DNA from: Candidatus Defluviicoccus seviourii
GTDB taxonomy: Bacteria > Pseudomonadota > Alphaproteobacteria > Rhodospirillales > Defluviicoccaceae
Reading direction: 5' to 3'
Assembly: GCA_900609035.2 (NCBI GenBank)
Contig: UXAT02000011.1
Location: 1 to 64,000 of the forward strand
Length of the DNA stretch: 64,000 nucleotides
Shown: piece after piece, positions 26,023 through 34,798 of the stretch
How the letters are laid out: each line of letters opens with the position of its first letter
Position numbering within the stretch: the stretch's first letter is position 1
The notes under the pieces: generated by a model
The model's input: the letters and a program-made list of their open reading frames with translations, nothing else
What the model was told of the DNA's origin: nothing
Database searches by the model: none
Made by a program: the position numbers and the translations under genes

Positions 26023-26610
26023 TCACGAACCGGCGGGAGCGGCGCTTGCGGGGCTAGCGGCAAAATAAGACGCGAGGCGGCCGCGGATGTCGTACGCGAT
26101 CTGCCGCAGCGCCTGCGAGCGGGCCGCCTCGTTTGCAGTCAGCGTCGAGAAACGGGAATCGCCGATGTTGTAGCTGCTTACAACACGGGAGTGGTTGTGG
26201 ACGAGCGGCGCTGTATCGCCGGCGGCGTAGAGCACGTAAGTCGCTTCGACGCGTAGGTTGGCGCGGGTCGCAAAGCCGGAGCGTTCGACAGCCAGCTCGT
26301 TCAGCTCTTCTTTCAGCTTGACATCGAGCCGGTACCGCACCGGCACTTGCAGTCGGCCGGGATTGAGGAGATCAACCAGCTGATTGCGCAGCTCTTGGCC
26401 CGGCCGGTCGTCGATCCGCTCGACCGTGACCGCCGCCAGATCGGCAACCGCGCTGCCATTGTCGCTCGCCGGCCCGTAGAGCGGCCGGAAGCCGCATGCC
26501 GAGAGCACAACGACGGCGAGCACGGCACACAGAATGGCGCCGACCATGCCGCCGGCGCGCCCGCGCCCGCGTAGCCAATGCTCACATAGCCCGGGGCTAG
26601 ACGACGACAT
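26023..26610 (-). CDS. lptE: LPS-assembly lipoprotein LptE
   Basis: Plug lipoprotein of the LptD outer-membrane LPS translocon. A basic leader and one hydrophobic segment end in the lipobox VVLSACGF, followed by RPLYGP, the usual start of mature alphaproteobacterial Lpt[12 protein letters not shown] and [13 protein letters not shown] occur later. I chose ATG 26610, overlapping leuS by 14 bases, since it supplies the positive n-region; ATG 26547 gives a shorter signal without charge. The leuS-lptE-holA order is conserved in this class. Confidence 0.9.
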   Translation of the reverse strand: MSSSSPGLCEHWLRGRGRAGGMVGAILCAVLAVVVLSACGFRPLYGPASDNGSAVADLAAVTVERIDDRPGQELRNQLVDLLNPGRLQVPVRYRLDVKLKEELNELAVERSGFATRANLRVEATYVLYAAGDTAPLVHNHSRVVSSYNIGDSRFSTLTANEAARSQALRQIAYDIRGRLASYFAASPASAAPAGS

Positions 26611-29173
26611 TGACGATCCGGCCGGCAACAACGATGACCTTGCGCGGCGCCCGTCCGTCCAGCGCCTTGGCGACGCCTGGCTGGGCGAGGGCAGCGGCAC
26701 GCGTTTCATCCTCGCTGGCATTGGCAGGGATGGCGACCGTGCCGCGCAGCTTGCCGTTGACCTGAACGCCGATCACGACCTCGTCGTCAACGAGCAGGCG
26801 TGGATCGGGGACCGGCCAAGCGGTTGCCGCCAGCATCTGCCGATGCCCGAGCGCGGCCCACAACTCCTCCGCCAGATGCGGCATCAGCGGGCCGGCCAGG
26901 CACACGAGGGCGTCGAAACCTTGGCGGCGCGCCCAGGCGGCGGCGGCATCGGCGCCCACGAGTTCACCCAGCGCATTGGCGAGCTCGCGCAGCCGTGCGA
27001 CGGCACGGTTGAAGCCGAACTTCTCCAAATCGTCGGTGACTGCGGCGATCGTCTTGTGGGTCTGGCGATAGACGCGCAACGTCGACGTGTCGGCTGCCAG
27101 GTCCGCCCAGCCGGCGGGCTGCGGCGTGTCCGGTAGCGCCAGCGGGTGCTCGGGCGTGGTCACCATCCGCCACAGCCGGTTGACGAACCGCCAAGCGCCG
27201 TCGATGCCGGCCTCGGTCCACTCCAGATCGCGCTCCGGCGGGCTGTCGGAGAGCATGAACAGCCGCGCCGTGTCGGCGCCGTAGGCATCAAGGATGCCTT
27301 CCGGGTCGACGACGTTCTTTTTCGACTTGCTCATCTTCTCCGAGCGGCCAACGGTCACCGGGGCACCGGTGCCGGCAAGGACTGCACTGTCGCCACCGCG
27401 GCTGATTTCCGACGGCGCGTGCCAGCGGCCGTCGGCGGTGCGGTAGGTCTCGTGGCAGACCATGCCTTGCGTCATCAGGCCGGCGAATGGCTCTTCGAGG
27501 CCTAAGTAGCCGCAGCGCTTGAGCGCTCGGGTGAAGAACCGCGAATACAGGAGGTGCAGGATCGCGTGCTCGATACCGCCGATGTACTGATCCACCGGAA
27601 GCCAGTAATGGACGGCCGCCCGCGGTAGCGCGTCATCGGCATCCGCCGCGCAGAAGCGGGCGAAGTACCAGGACGACTCGAAAAAAGTGTCGAAGGTGTC
27701 GGTTTCCCGCTCGGCGCCGCCGCCGCATGTGGGGCAGGCCACGTGCTTCCAGGTCGGGTGATGGGCGAGCGGGTTGCCCGGCCGGTTGAAGTCGACGTCC
27801 TCGGGCAGGACGACGGGTAGCTGGTCCGCTGGCACCGGGACGATGCCGCAAGCCGGGCAGTGGATGATCGGGATCGGGCAGCCCCAGTAGCGCTGCCGCG
27901 ATACGCCCCAGTCGCGCAACCGGTAGCTGATCGCAGCCGCACCGGCCCCCATCCCGGCCAGCTCTTCGGTCGCTCTTGCCTTCGCCGCCTCGACGTCGAG
28001 GCCGTCGAGAAAGCCGGAATTGATCAAACGGCCCGGACCGGAATAGGCCTCGCCCGCGATCGAAAAAGAGCCAGCGTCGACGCCCTCGGGGCAGACCACC
28101 GGGGTTACCGGCAGGCCGTACTTGCGCGCGAACTCGAGGTCGCGCTGGTCATGCGCCGGGCAGCCGAAGATCGCGCCGGTGCCATAGTCCATGAGTACGA
28201 AGTTGGCGACATAAACCGGCAGTGCCTGCTCCGGCCTGAAGGGATTGAGCGCCTTCAATCCCGTATCGAAGCCGCGCTTTTCCGCGGTCTCGATGTCCGC
28301 CTCCGAGGTGCCGCTCAACCGGCATTCCTTGATGAAGGCGGCGAGTTCGGCATTGCCGGCCGCGCTCTCAGCGGCGAGCGGGTGGTCGATCGCGATCGCG
28401 CAGAAGGACGCGCCGAACAGCGTATCGGGCCGTGTCGTGTAAACCTCCAGCCGATCTGCGCTAGCCTCCAGCGCAAAGAAGACCCGCGCACCGGAGGAGC
28501 GGCCGATCCAGTTCTCCTGCATCAGGCGCACCCGCTCTGGCCAGCGGTCGAGGCCCTTGAGTGCGTCGAGGAGCTCCTCGGCGAAATCGGTGATCTTGAG
28601 GAACCATTGCGCCAGCTTGCGCCGTTCGACCGGAGCTCCTGAGCGCCAGCCGCGGCCATCGATCACTTGCTCGTTCGCCAGCACGGTGTGTTCGACCGGA
28701 TCCCAATTGACCCACGACTCGCGCCGGTAGACCAGGCCGGCTGCAAGGAAGTCGAGGAACATCTTCTGTTCGTGGCGGTAGTAGGAGGGATCGCAGGTCG
28801 CGAGCTCACGGCTCCAGTCGTAGGATAGACCCATGCGCTTGAGTTGCATGCGCATGGTCGCGATGTTCTCGCGCGTCCACTCAGCTGGGTGCACGTTGTT
28901 CTGGATGGCGGCGTTTTCTGCCGGCAGGCCAAACGCATCCCAGCCCATCGGGTGCAGCACGCTCAGCCCTTGCGCCCGCTTGAAGCGGGCCACGACGTCG
29001 CCTAGCGTGTAGTTGCGCACGTGGCCCATGTGGATGCGCCCGGACGGATACGGGAACATCTCCAGCACATAGTACTTGCGCTTGGCCGGATCGGGCCGGG
29101 CGATGAAGGCGCCGCTCTCTTCCCAGCGGTGCTGCCATTTCGCTTCCGTCTCGCGGAAAGGATAACGCGTCAT
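26597..29173 (-). CDS. leuS: Leucyl-tRNA synthetase
   Basis: Class I synthetase charging tRNA-Leu. About 858 residues, the normal bacterial length. The HIGH-equivalent motif is [19 protein letters not shown] near residue 42, and [14 protein letters not shown] follows. The CP1 editing domain has [14 protein letters not shown]; zinc-like cysteines and KMSKSKKN lie near residue 625, then the anticodon-binding domain. A TTG one codon before ATG 29173 extends the frame trivially. First gene of the leuS-lptE-holA run. Confidence 0.97.
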   Translation of the reverse strand: MTRYPFRETEAKWQHRWEESGAFIARPDPAKRKYYVLEMFPYPSGRIHMGHVRNYTLGDVVARFKRAQGLSVLHPMGWDAFGLPAENAAIQNNVHPAEWTRENIATMRMQLKRMGLSYDWSRELATCDPSYYRHEQKMFLDFLAAGLVYRRESWVNWDPVEHTVLANEQVIDGRGWRSGAPVERRKLAQWFLKITDFAEELLDALKGLDRWPERVRLMQENWIGRSSGARVFFALEASADRLEVYTTRPDTLFGASFCAIAIDHPLAAESAAGNAELAAFIKECRLSGTSEADIETAEKRGFDTGLKALNPFRPEQALPVYVANFVLMDYGTGAIFGCPAHDQRDLEFARKYGLPVTPVVCPEGVDAGSFSIAGEAYSGPGRLINSGFLDGLDVEAAKARATEELAGMGAGAAAISYRLRDWGVSRQRYWGCPIPIIHCPACGIVPVPADQLPVVLPEDVDFNRPGNPLAHHPTWKHVACPTCGGGAERETDTFDTFFESSWYFARFCAADADDALPRAAVHYWLPVDQYIGGIEHAILHLLYSRFFTRALKRCGYLGLEEPFAGLMTQGMVCHETYRTADGRWHAPSEISRGGDSAVLAGTGAPVTVGRSEKMSKSKKNVVDPEGILDAYGADTARLFMLSDSPPERDLEWTEAGIDGAWRFVNRLWRMVTTPEHPLALPDTPQPAGWADLAADTSTLRVYRQTHKTIAAVTDDLEKFGFNRAVARLRELANALGELVGADAAAAWARRQGFDALVCLAGPLMPHLAEELWAALGHRQMLAATAWPVPDPRLLVDDEVVIGVQVNGKLRGTVAIPANASEDETRAAALAQPGVAKALDGRAPRKVIVVAGRIVNVVV

Positions 29174-29243
29174 CAAGCTTTTCTTGATTGGGGTCGGGGG
29201 TGGCTGGCGCTCAAGTGGTCGTCGGCGATCACTTTGCTCAGGA

Positions 29244-29822
29244 TTACTTCTGCAGAGCGGCGAACCGCAACTGGCGGGCGCGGGTCAGGATGGCATCCTC
29301 GATCTTCGCCGGCGCATCCGCGGCAACCTTGGTATCAACCCAGTTGCCGCCCTCTTCATGAACCTGACGGAACACAGCCGCCTTCACGGCGTCCGAGCGC
29401 AGCGAACGGCCCAGGATGTAGATGGTAAGCTTGAAGCGCTCCTTTGGCGCCTCCGGCATGGCATACCAGTCGGTGATGATGACACCGCCGAACGGATCGG
29501 CCGAAGCCACCGGCATGAATGAGATGGTGTCAAGCGATGCCCGCCAAAGAAAGCCGTTGACACCGATGCCGCCGCCACCGCCTTCCCCTTCTTCTGGGGC
29601 CGCCTTCGCATCGCCACCGATGACCAAGCCGCCCGATCCGAAAACGGAGTCGCGCTTGCCGTACTGCGGCTTGTAGTCGCCCTTTAAGGGATCCTTGTCC
29701 GGATACTCACTGACGACTTTTGCATCAGAACACGCCGAAAGTGTCGCAAAAGCCACGAAACACGCGAGCCCGATGGCAAACGCCCGCACGATCGCTCCGC
29801 TTGCTCGGGGATCGAACGCCAT
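29244..29822 (-). CDS. DUF3576 family lipoprotein
   Basis: A 192-residue secreted protein: signal peptide with lipobox TLSACSDAK at about residues 27-35, a Gly/Glu-rich linker ([11 protein letters not shown]), then the DUF3576 domain with [27 protein letters not shown] and [20 protein letters not shown]. This family commonly precedes leuS in alphaproteobacteria. Its function is not known; an envelope location is inferred from the lipobox. Confidence 0.85.
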   Translation of the reverse strand: MAFDPRASGAIVRAFAIGLACFVAFATLSACSDAKVVSEYPDKDPLKGDYKPQYGKRDSVFGSGGLVIGGDAKAAPEEGEGGGGGIGVNGFLWRASLDTISFMPVASADPFGGVIITDWYAMPEAPKERFKLTIYILGRSLRSDAVKAAVFRQVHEEGGNWVDTKVAADAPAKIEDAILTRARQLRFAALQK

Positions 29823-30078
29823 TTTGTTCTCCGTTCCGACCTGACTTCAGGGTCGTAGCCGCCGCCGTCATGGCTGTCAACCAACCGCCGGCCGAGCCGC
29901 AAGTTGTTGCAATGAGGCTACACTTGGTCAGGATATACACTCAAACTTGCAGTGGCAACTTTGCTCCTGTGGCCGGCTCGTGTAGGGAATGGGCCGATGG
30001 ATGAAATGAGCGGGCCTCCCCGTAATAGGGCCCGGGCGTTGTTAGGGGATTTCGGCGAAGGAAATTGTGAGGGTTTCA
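29823..30078 (+). promoter_or_regulatory. Porin upstream region
   Basis: About 255 bp between the divergent DUF3576 gene and the first porin. It is AT-richer than its surroundings around 29905-29960 (TTGTTGCAATG, GGATATACACTCAAAC), where a porin promoter probably lies, but no clear -35/-10 pair can be fixed. The porin ribosome site GAGGG is at 30069-30073. Confidence 0.35.
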
Positions 30079-31257
30079 ATGAAAAAGCTTCTGTACGGCA
30101 CGACCGCGCTCGCGACAGCGGGCCTTCTGTTCGGTGCCGCCGGGGAGGCCAAGGCCGCCGACCGGCTCGAACTCGGAGTCCATGGCTATATGCAGCAATG
30201 GATGGTTTTGAACGATATCGGCCTCACCAACGTCGAGGACGGAGCTGGCAAGCACCCGTTCGACTGGGCGGCGGTGGACCAGAAGCACAACTCTGAAGTC
30301 TGCTTCACCGGTTCGTACAAGTACGACAATCAGGTCACCATCGGTGTCGACGTCCAGCTCGAAGCGAACACGTCGGGCGACCAGATCGACGAATCATATC
30401 TTTGGATTTCGACCGAGGGTTTCGGCAAGGTCATCATCGGTGATGAAAACAACGCCGCATACCTGATGCAGGTGACGGCACCGACCGGCGGCTTGTCGCA
30501 CAACCAGGGCGTCCTGACCTCGCTGCCGAACCAGGGCTTCGTCATCGCTCCGCAGGGCTTCGCCTTCGACGATACGACGATGGGCGGCACGCTGCTGCGC
30601 TTCGACGACAACGACTCCGGTAAGTTCACCTACATCTCACCGCGGTTCGCCGGATTCCAGATTGGCGCCTCCTACTGGCCGAACTTCGAGGCTGGCGGTG
30701 ACAACAACAACTCCATTCAGCGCGTAGCCGGCGCCACCGGCCCCGGCACTACCGGCAACATCAATGGTGCTGCCCTCGGCATCAACTACAAGGAAAAGTT
30801 CGGTGACGTCGGGGTTGAGGCCTCGCTCGGTGGCATGTACGGCGACACCCCGCCGGTTGCCGGCAGCAACGATCTTTTCGCTGGCAGCGCTGGCCTGCTG
30901 CTCACCTTCGGTGGCTTTGAGGTCGGTGGCTCCTACACCCAGGCACAGGGCGACCGGAGCGCCACGCAACAATACGACGGTTACAGCTACGACGTTGGTG
31001 TTGCCTACACCACGGGCCCCTACAAGGTCGGCTTGGCCTACCAGCGCGGCAAGAACGAGGGCAACCCCGACAACTCGAGCGAGCAGCACGCCGACTACCT
31101 CATCTTGAGCGGCACCTACACGATGGGGCCGGGCGTCCGCATCATCGCCGGCCTCTACGCGGCCGACCTCGATGGCGAAGACGGTGCTGCCGCAGCCAAC
31201 CAGGTCAAGGAGTTCTCCGCGATCGGTGGCGGTGCGGGCATCACGCTCAGCTTCTAA
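30079..31257 (+). CDS. Outer-membrane porin (first of tandem pair)
   Basis: General diffusion porin of 392 residues. The signal peptide MKKLLYGTTALATAGLLFGA ends near GEAKA-AD. The barrel carries porin features: alternating strands, LQGEDNAAYLMQ-like IGDENNAAYLMQVTAP, KFTYISPRFAGFQIGASYWP, and a terminal beta-strand ending in GITLSF with C-terminal Phe. I chose ATG 30079 (GAGGG five bases upstream) over GTG 30067. It is followed by a strong terminator and a second, related porin. Confidence 0.9.
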   Translation: MKKLLYGTTALATAGLLFGAAGEAKAADRLELGVHGYMQQWMVLNDIGLTNVEDGAGKHPFDWAAVDQKHNSEVCFTGSYKYDNQVTIGVDVQLEANTSGDQIDESYLWISTEGFGKVIIGDENNAAYLMQVTAPTGGLSHNQGVLTSLPNQGFVIAPQGFAFDDTTMGGTLLRFDDNDSGKFTYISPRFAGFQIGASYWPNFEAGGDNNNSIQRVAGATGPGTTGNINGAALGINYKEKFGDVGVEASLGGMYGDTPPVAGSNDLFAGSAGLLLTFGGFEVGGSYTQAQGDRSATQQYDGYSYDVGVAYTTGPYKVGLAYQRGKNEGNPDNSSEQHADYLILSGTYTMGPGVRIIAGLYAADLDGEDGAAAANQVKEFSAIGGGAGITLSF

Positions 31258-31289
31258 CGCCTTTTGAAATAAGCAGAACCCTCCTTCAA

Positions 31290-31309
31290 AGGGCGGCTTC
31301 GGCCGCCCT
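31290..31309 (+). terminator. Rho-independent terminator after first porin
   Basis: A perfect 8-bp stem AGGGCGGC / GCCGCCCT closed by a TTCG tetraloop, starting 32 bases after the porin stop and followed by the T-rich CCTTGTTTCTG. This is the clearest intrinsic terminator in the window. It lies between the two porin genes, so the downstream copy probably has reduced or separate expression. Confidence 0.85.
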
Positions 31310-31342
31310 CCTTGTTTCTGCACGGCAACAGGAGGGCGCGGG

Positions 31343-32494
31343 ATGCGCCGATCGCATGGCACCGCGGCAACGCTCGCGACGTTGGCCGCGACACTGGCTG
31401 CGCTTCCAGGCGGCACGCGGGCAGCCGAACCCATCCAGCTGCACATCGAGGGCGGCCACCAGCAGTGGTTCGTCGCCACGCAGCCTGAGCTCAAGAACGG
31501 TCAGGGTCAGCACCCGTTCGATACCGCCGTTGTCGACCAAAAGCACAACTCAGAGGTCTGGTTCACCGGCGAGACGCTGCTCACCAGCGGCCTGACCGTG
31601 GGTTTGACGGTGCAGCTTGAGGCCAACACCGTTGCCGATCAGATCGACGAGTCGTTCCTGTTCCTGAAGAGCGGGCCGAGCGGCATGCTGCAGCTCGGCG
31701 ATACCGACAACGCCGCCTACAAGATGGCCGTGACGGCGCCTACGGGCGGGGTGACCATCAACGACGGCGACCTCGTCGGCATCGAGGCGTTCCCGTTGCC
31801 CGCAGGCTTCGACGGCACCAACACCACCATCGATTCGACCCCACTTACGCTGACAGATGACGACTCCGGCAAGTTCAGCTTCTACTCACCGCGCTACGCC
31901 GGACTGCAGATCGGCTTGAGCTACATCCCGCAGTTCGAGGCCGGGGGCGATAACAACAATTCGATCGCGCGTGTCAACGGCAGCGGCCGGATCACCAATG
32001 GCTTCGCTGCCGCCGTCAACTACACCAGCCCCGTCGCCGAGGAAGCAACGCTCGATGTTTCGTTCGGCTGGCTCAGGGGCGAAACTCCGCCGGCTGAGGG
32101 TACGAGCGACGTCTGGGGTTTGAGCGCCGGCGTACTCTTGACCTGGGGTGCGCTCGAAATCGGCACCTCGGTTGCGTATGCCAACGGTGATGCGCCGGCT
32201 GGCCGCTCGCTCGATGGCTACGCCTACGATGTTGGCATTGCCTACACCACCGGCCCCTATCGCGTCGGCCTCACCTACATCAAGGGCGTCTCGGCCGGTA
32301 GCCGCGCCGACAGCGCGCGCCAGTACCTGGACCAGGTGAGCCTGAGCGGCACCTACACGCTCGGGCCCGGCGTCGATCTGGTCGCGGGCTTGTTCGCGTT
32401 CGACGCCGACGGCGAGAAGGAAGTCGCCGGCGCCGGCGAGGTCGCATCATCGAGCGGCATCGGCTTCGCGAGTGGGCTCAAGATCCGGTTCTAG
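31343..32494 (+). CDS. Outer-membrane porin (second of tandem pair)
   Basis: A 383-residue paralogue of the porin just upstream. Shared blocks include HPFDTAVVDQKHNSEVWFTG, VQLEANTVADQIDESF, TDNAAYKMAVTAPTGG, GKFSFYSPRYAGLQIGLSY and FEAGGDNNNSIARV. A signal peptide (AATLATLAATLAALPGG) precedes the mature RAAEPIQL; the last residue is Phe, as in outer-membrane barrels. The start ATG 31343 follows GGAGGG. The two genes likely arose by tandem duplication, with divergence concentrated in loop segments. Confidence 0.9.
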   Translation: MRRSHGTAATLATLAATLAALPGGTRAAEPIQLHIEGGHQQWFVATQPELKNGQGQHPFDTAVVDQKHNSEVWFTGETLLTSGLTVGLTVQLEANTVADQIDESFLFLKSGPSGMLQLGDTDNAAYKMAVTAPTGGVTINDGDLVGIEAFPLPAGFDGTNTTIDSTPLTLTDDDSGKFSFYSPRYAGLQIGLSYIPQFEAGGDNNNSIARVNGSGRITNGFAAAVNYTSPVAEEATLDVSFGWLRGETPPAEGTSDVWGLSAGVLLTWGALEIGTSVAYANGDAPAGRSLDGYAYDVGIAYTTGPYRVGLTYIKGVSAGSRADSARQYLDQVSLSGTYTLGPGVDLVAGLFAFDADGEKEVAGAGEVASSSGIGFASGLKIRF

Positions 32495-32570
32495 CCGCGC
32501 CTTTGCGGGCCGCCCGGCGCTCTGCTAGGCTTGGCAGTTCAAGGCCACGCGCTGGGCACAAGGGGCATCG

Positions 32571-33443
32571 TTGGGACAGATCATCTGGCTCGCCTCCTAC
32601 CCGAAGTCGGGCAACACGTGGCTGCGGGCGTTCCTCGCCAATTACCGCGCCGGCGGGAGTGAACCGGTCGACATCAACCGCCTGCCCGAGCTGTCGTTCT
32701 CGGACAGCCGCGTGCGCTACTTCGATCAGGTGGCGGGCCGCCCGACCGCCGGGCTCCCCTTCGCCGAAATCCATCGGCTGCGCCCAGCCGTGCACCAGCT
32801 GTTTGCGCAAGCCCGCGACGGCACGGTGCTGGTCAAAACGCACTGCACATTGAGCCAGATCGACGACATCCCGACCATCACACCCGAGCTCACGGCAGCG
32901 GCCCTCTACGTCGTCCGCACGCCCTTGGACGTCGCGGTCTCGTTTGCGCATCATTTCGGCCTCCCGATGGCAAGCGCAGTGCAGGCGATCAGCTTTCCGC
33001 AGCTCAAGTCGGCGCCGCAGGACGATACCGTCGCGCAGCCGTTCTCCGACTGGTCGAGCCACGTTCTCAGTTGGCTCGATGCGCCCGGCCTCAAGCTGCA
33101 TTGGCTGCGCTATGAGGACTTGCACCGGGCGCCAGCGCGCGTGTTCAAGGGCGTCATCGCCTTTCTCGGCTGGCCGTTCGAGGCGGAGCGGCTGCGGAAC
33201 GCGATCCGGCAGAGCGATTTTCGCACGCTTGCCGCCCAGGAGGCGAAAGCTGGCTTCGTCGAGGCCTCGCGCAAGGCGGAGCGCTTCTTCCGCCGTGGCC
33301 AGATCGGCTCCTGGCGATCGGAGTTGACCGCAGACCAGGTCGCCTTCCTCACCGACCGCCATCGGGGCGTGATGACCAGGCTTGGCTACCTGGGTCCCGA
33401 CGGCAAGCCTGCGGTGCGCGAACCGGAGCGGGCGAACGGATGA
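32571..33443 (+). CDS. Sulfotransferase domain protein
   Basis: A 290-residue cytosolic sulfotransferase using PAPS. The 5'-phosphosulfate-binding loop is ASYPKSGNTWLRAFL (residues 8-22) and the 3'-phosphate region is VVRTPLDVAVSFAHH. LRYEDLHRAPARVFKGVIAFLGW and the C-terminal FFRRGQIGSWRSEL are family signatures. The start is TTG 32571 with AAGGGG six bases upstream. Its stop overlaps the start of the next gene (ATGA), so it leads a three-gene coupled set. The acceptor is not known; a cell-surface saccharide is plausible. Confidence 0.88.
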   Translation: MGQIIWLASYPKSGNTWLRAFLANYRAGGSEPVDINRLPELSFSDSRVRYFDQVAGRPTAGLPFAEIHRLRPAVHQLFAQARDGTVLVKTHCTLSQIDDIPTITPELTAAALYVVRTPLDVAVSFAHHFGLPMASAVQAISFPQLKSAPQDDTVAQPFSDWSSHVLSWLDAPGLKLHWLRYEDLHRAPARVFKGVIAFLGWPFEAERLRNAIRQSDFRTLAAQEAKAGFVEASRKAERFFRRGQIGSWRSELTADQVAFLTDRHRGVMTRLGYLGPDGKPAVREPERANG

Positions 33444-34798
33444 CAGCAAGCCTGCGCGAAGCCCTGCGCCATCACCAGGCTGGCCGGTTGGAGGATGCGG
33501 CGCGGCTCTATCAGGCGGTCCTGAAGGCGCATCCCAGGAACGCTGATGCGCTGCATCTCCTTGGGCTGGTGGCGCATCAGGAGGGCCAGCACGCCCGCGC
33601 GCGGATGCTTCTCGGCCGCGCCTTGAAGGAGCGGCCGGGCGATGCCCGCTTCCTTAATGTTCTGGCCGGCATCCTGCGCGCCGAAGGACGCCTTGAAGAG
33701 GCCGCGGTCCAACTGCGCCAAGCGCTTGCGCGATCACCGCACGACGCGACCGTGCTGACCAACCTCGGTCTCATCCTGCAAGATCTGGGCGACAACGCGG
33801 CCGCACTCGCCGCCTACGACCAGGCGCTCAAGCATGCACCGGACCAGCCGGAAGCGCGTGCGAACCGGGCGATCCTGCTCTTGCAGCAAGGCCGCTTCGA
33901 GGACGGCTGGCGGGAGTACGAATGGCGCTGGCGAGTGCCGGGCTTCACGACACCGCCCCGCAGCTTTGCGGCACCGGCTTGGGACGGCGCACCCCTTGCC
34001 GGGCGCACACTGTTCGTCCATGCCGAGCAAGGCCTGGGCTCCGCCATCCAGTTCGTCCGCTATGTCCCGCTTGTCGCCGCGCAGGGCGGCCGAGTGGTCC
34101 TGGAATGCCAACCGCCGCTCAAGCGGCTGTTCGAGGGAGCTCTCGCCTCCCCAAACGGCCCGGCAGCCCAGCTGATCGTCAAGGGCGACGCGCTGCCGGC
34201 GTTCGACGTCCATGCGCCACTGATGAGCCTGCCGCACCTCCTCGGAACGACGCTTGTGACGATCCCGGCTAAAGTGCCCTACCTCACCGCGCCTGCCGAT
34301 GCGTGCGCCCGCTGGGCCGAACGCCTGGCGAGCGCACCGCGCCCGCGCGTCGGCTTGACGTGGGCTGGCAACCGCAATCACCGCAACGACCGCAACCGTT
34401 CGCTCGCGGCCGATGTGATGGCACCGCTGGTTCGTGCAGGCACCGCAAACTTCTTCAGCCTGCAGGTTGGCCAGGCCGAGGGCACCGCAGCGTTCCCGGC
34501 CGGCACCGTCATTGATCTGGCGCCGGAGCTGACCGATTTCGCCGAGACCGCGGCCGTGATCTCAGGCCTCGATCTCGTCATCTCCGTCGATACGGCCGTC
34601 GCCCACCTCGCCGGCGCGCTGGCCAAGCCTTGCTGGCTGCTGCTGCCGGAACCGGCCGAATGGCGCTGGCTGGAGCGGCGCGACGACAGCCCCTGGTATC
34701 CCACCTTTCGCCTGTTCCACCAGCGCGCGCGCGGTGACTGGGGAGACGTGGTGGCGCGGGTGACGGCGGCGCTCAAACTATTCCGGTCGGTGCCGTGA
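33440..34798 (+). CDS. TPR protein with glycosyltransferase-like C-terminal domain
   Basis: 452 residues. The first half (about 1-150) is a run of four to five tetratricopeptide repeats (AGRLEDAARLYQAVLKAHPRNADALHLLG, split over the repeats). The second half resembles the GT9/GT41-like domain found behind TPRs: FEDGWREYEWRW, LFVHAEQGLGSAIQFVRYVP, VGLTWAGNRNHRNDRNRS and VISVDTAVAHLAGAL. Such proteins are usually glycosyltransferase-related and soluble. It sits between two sulfotransferases and overlaps both neighbours (ATGA, GTGA), so all three products are likely made together. Confidence 0.85.
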   Translation: MTASLREALRHHQAGRLEDAARLYQAVLKAHPRNADALHLLGLVAHQEGQHARARMLLGRALKERPGDARFLNVLAGILRAEGRLEEAAVQLRQALARSPHDATVLTNLGLILQDLGDNAAALAAYDQALKHAPDQPEARANRAILLLQQGRFEDGWREYEWRWRVPGFTTPPRSFAAPAWDGAPLAGRTLFVHAEQGLGSAIQFVRYVPLVAAQGGRVVLECQPPLKRLFEGALASPNGPAAQLIVKGDALPAFDVHAPLMSLPHLLGTTLVTIPAKVPYLTAPADACARWAERLASAPRPRVGLTWAGNRNHRNDRNRSLAADVMAPLVRAGTANFFSLQVGQAEGTAAFPAGTVIDLAPELTDFAETAAVISGLDLVISVDTAVAHLAGALAKPCWLLLPEPAEWRWLERRDDSPWYPTFRLFHQRARGDWGDVVARVTAALKLFRSVP

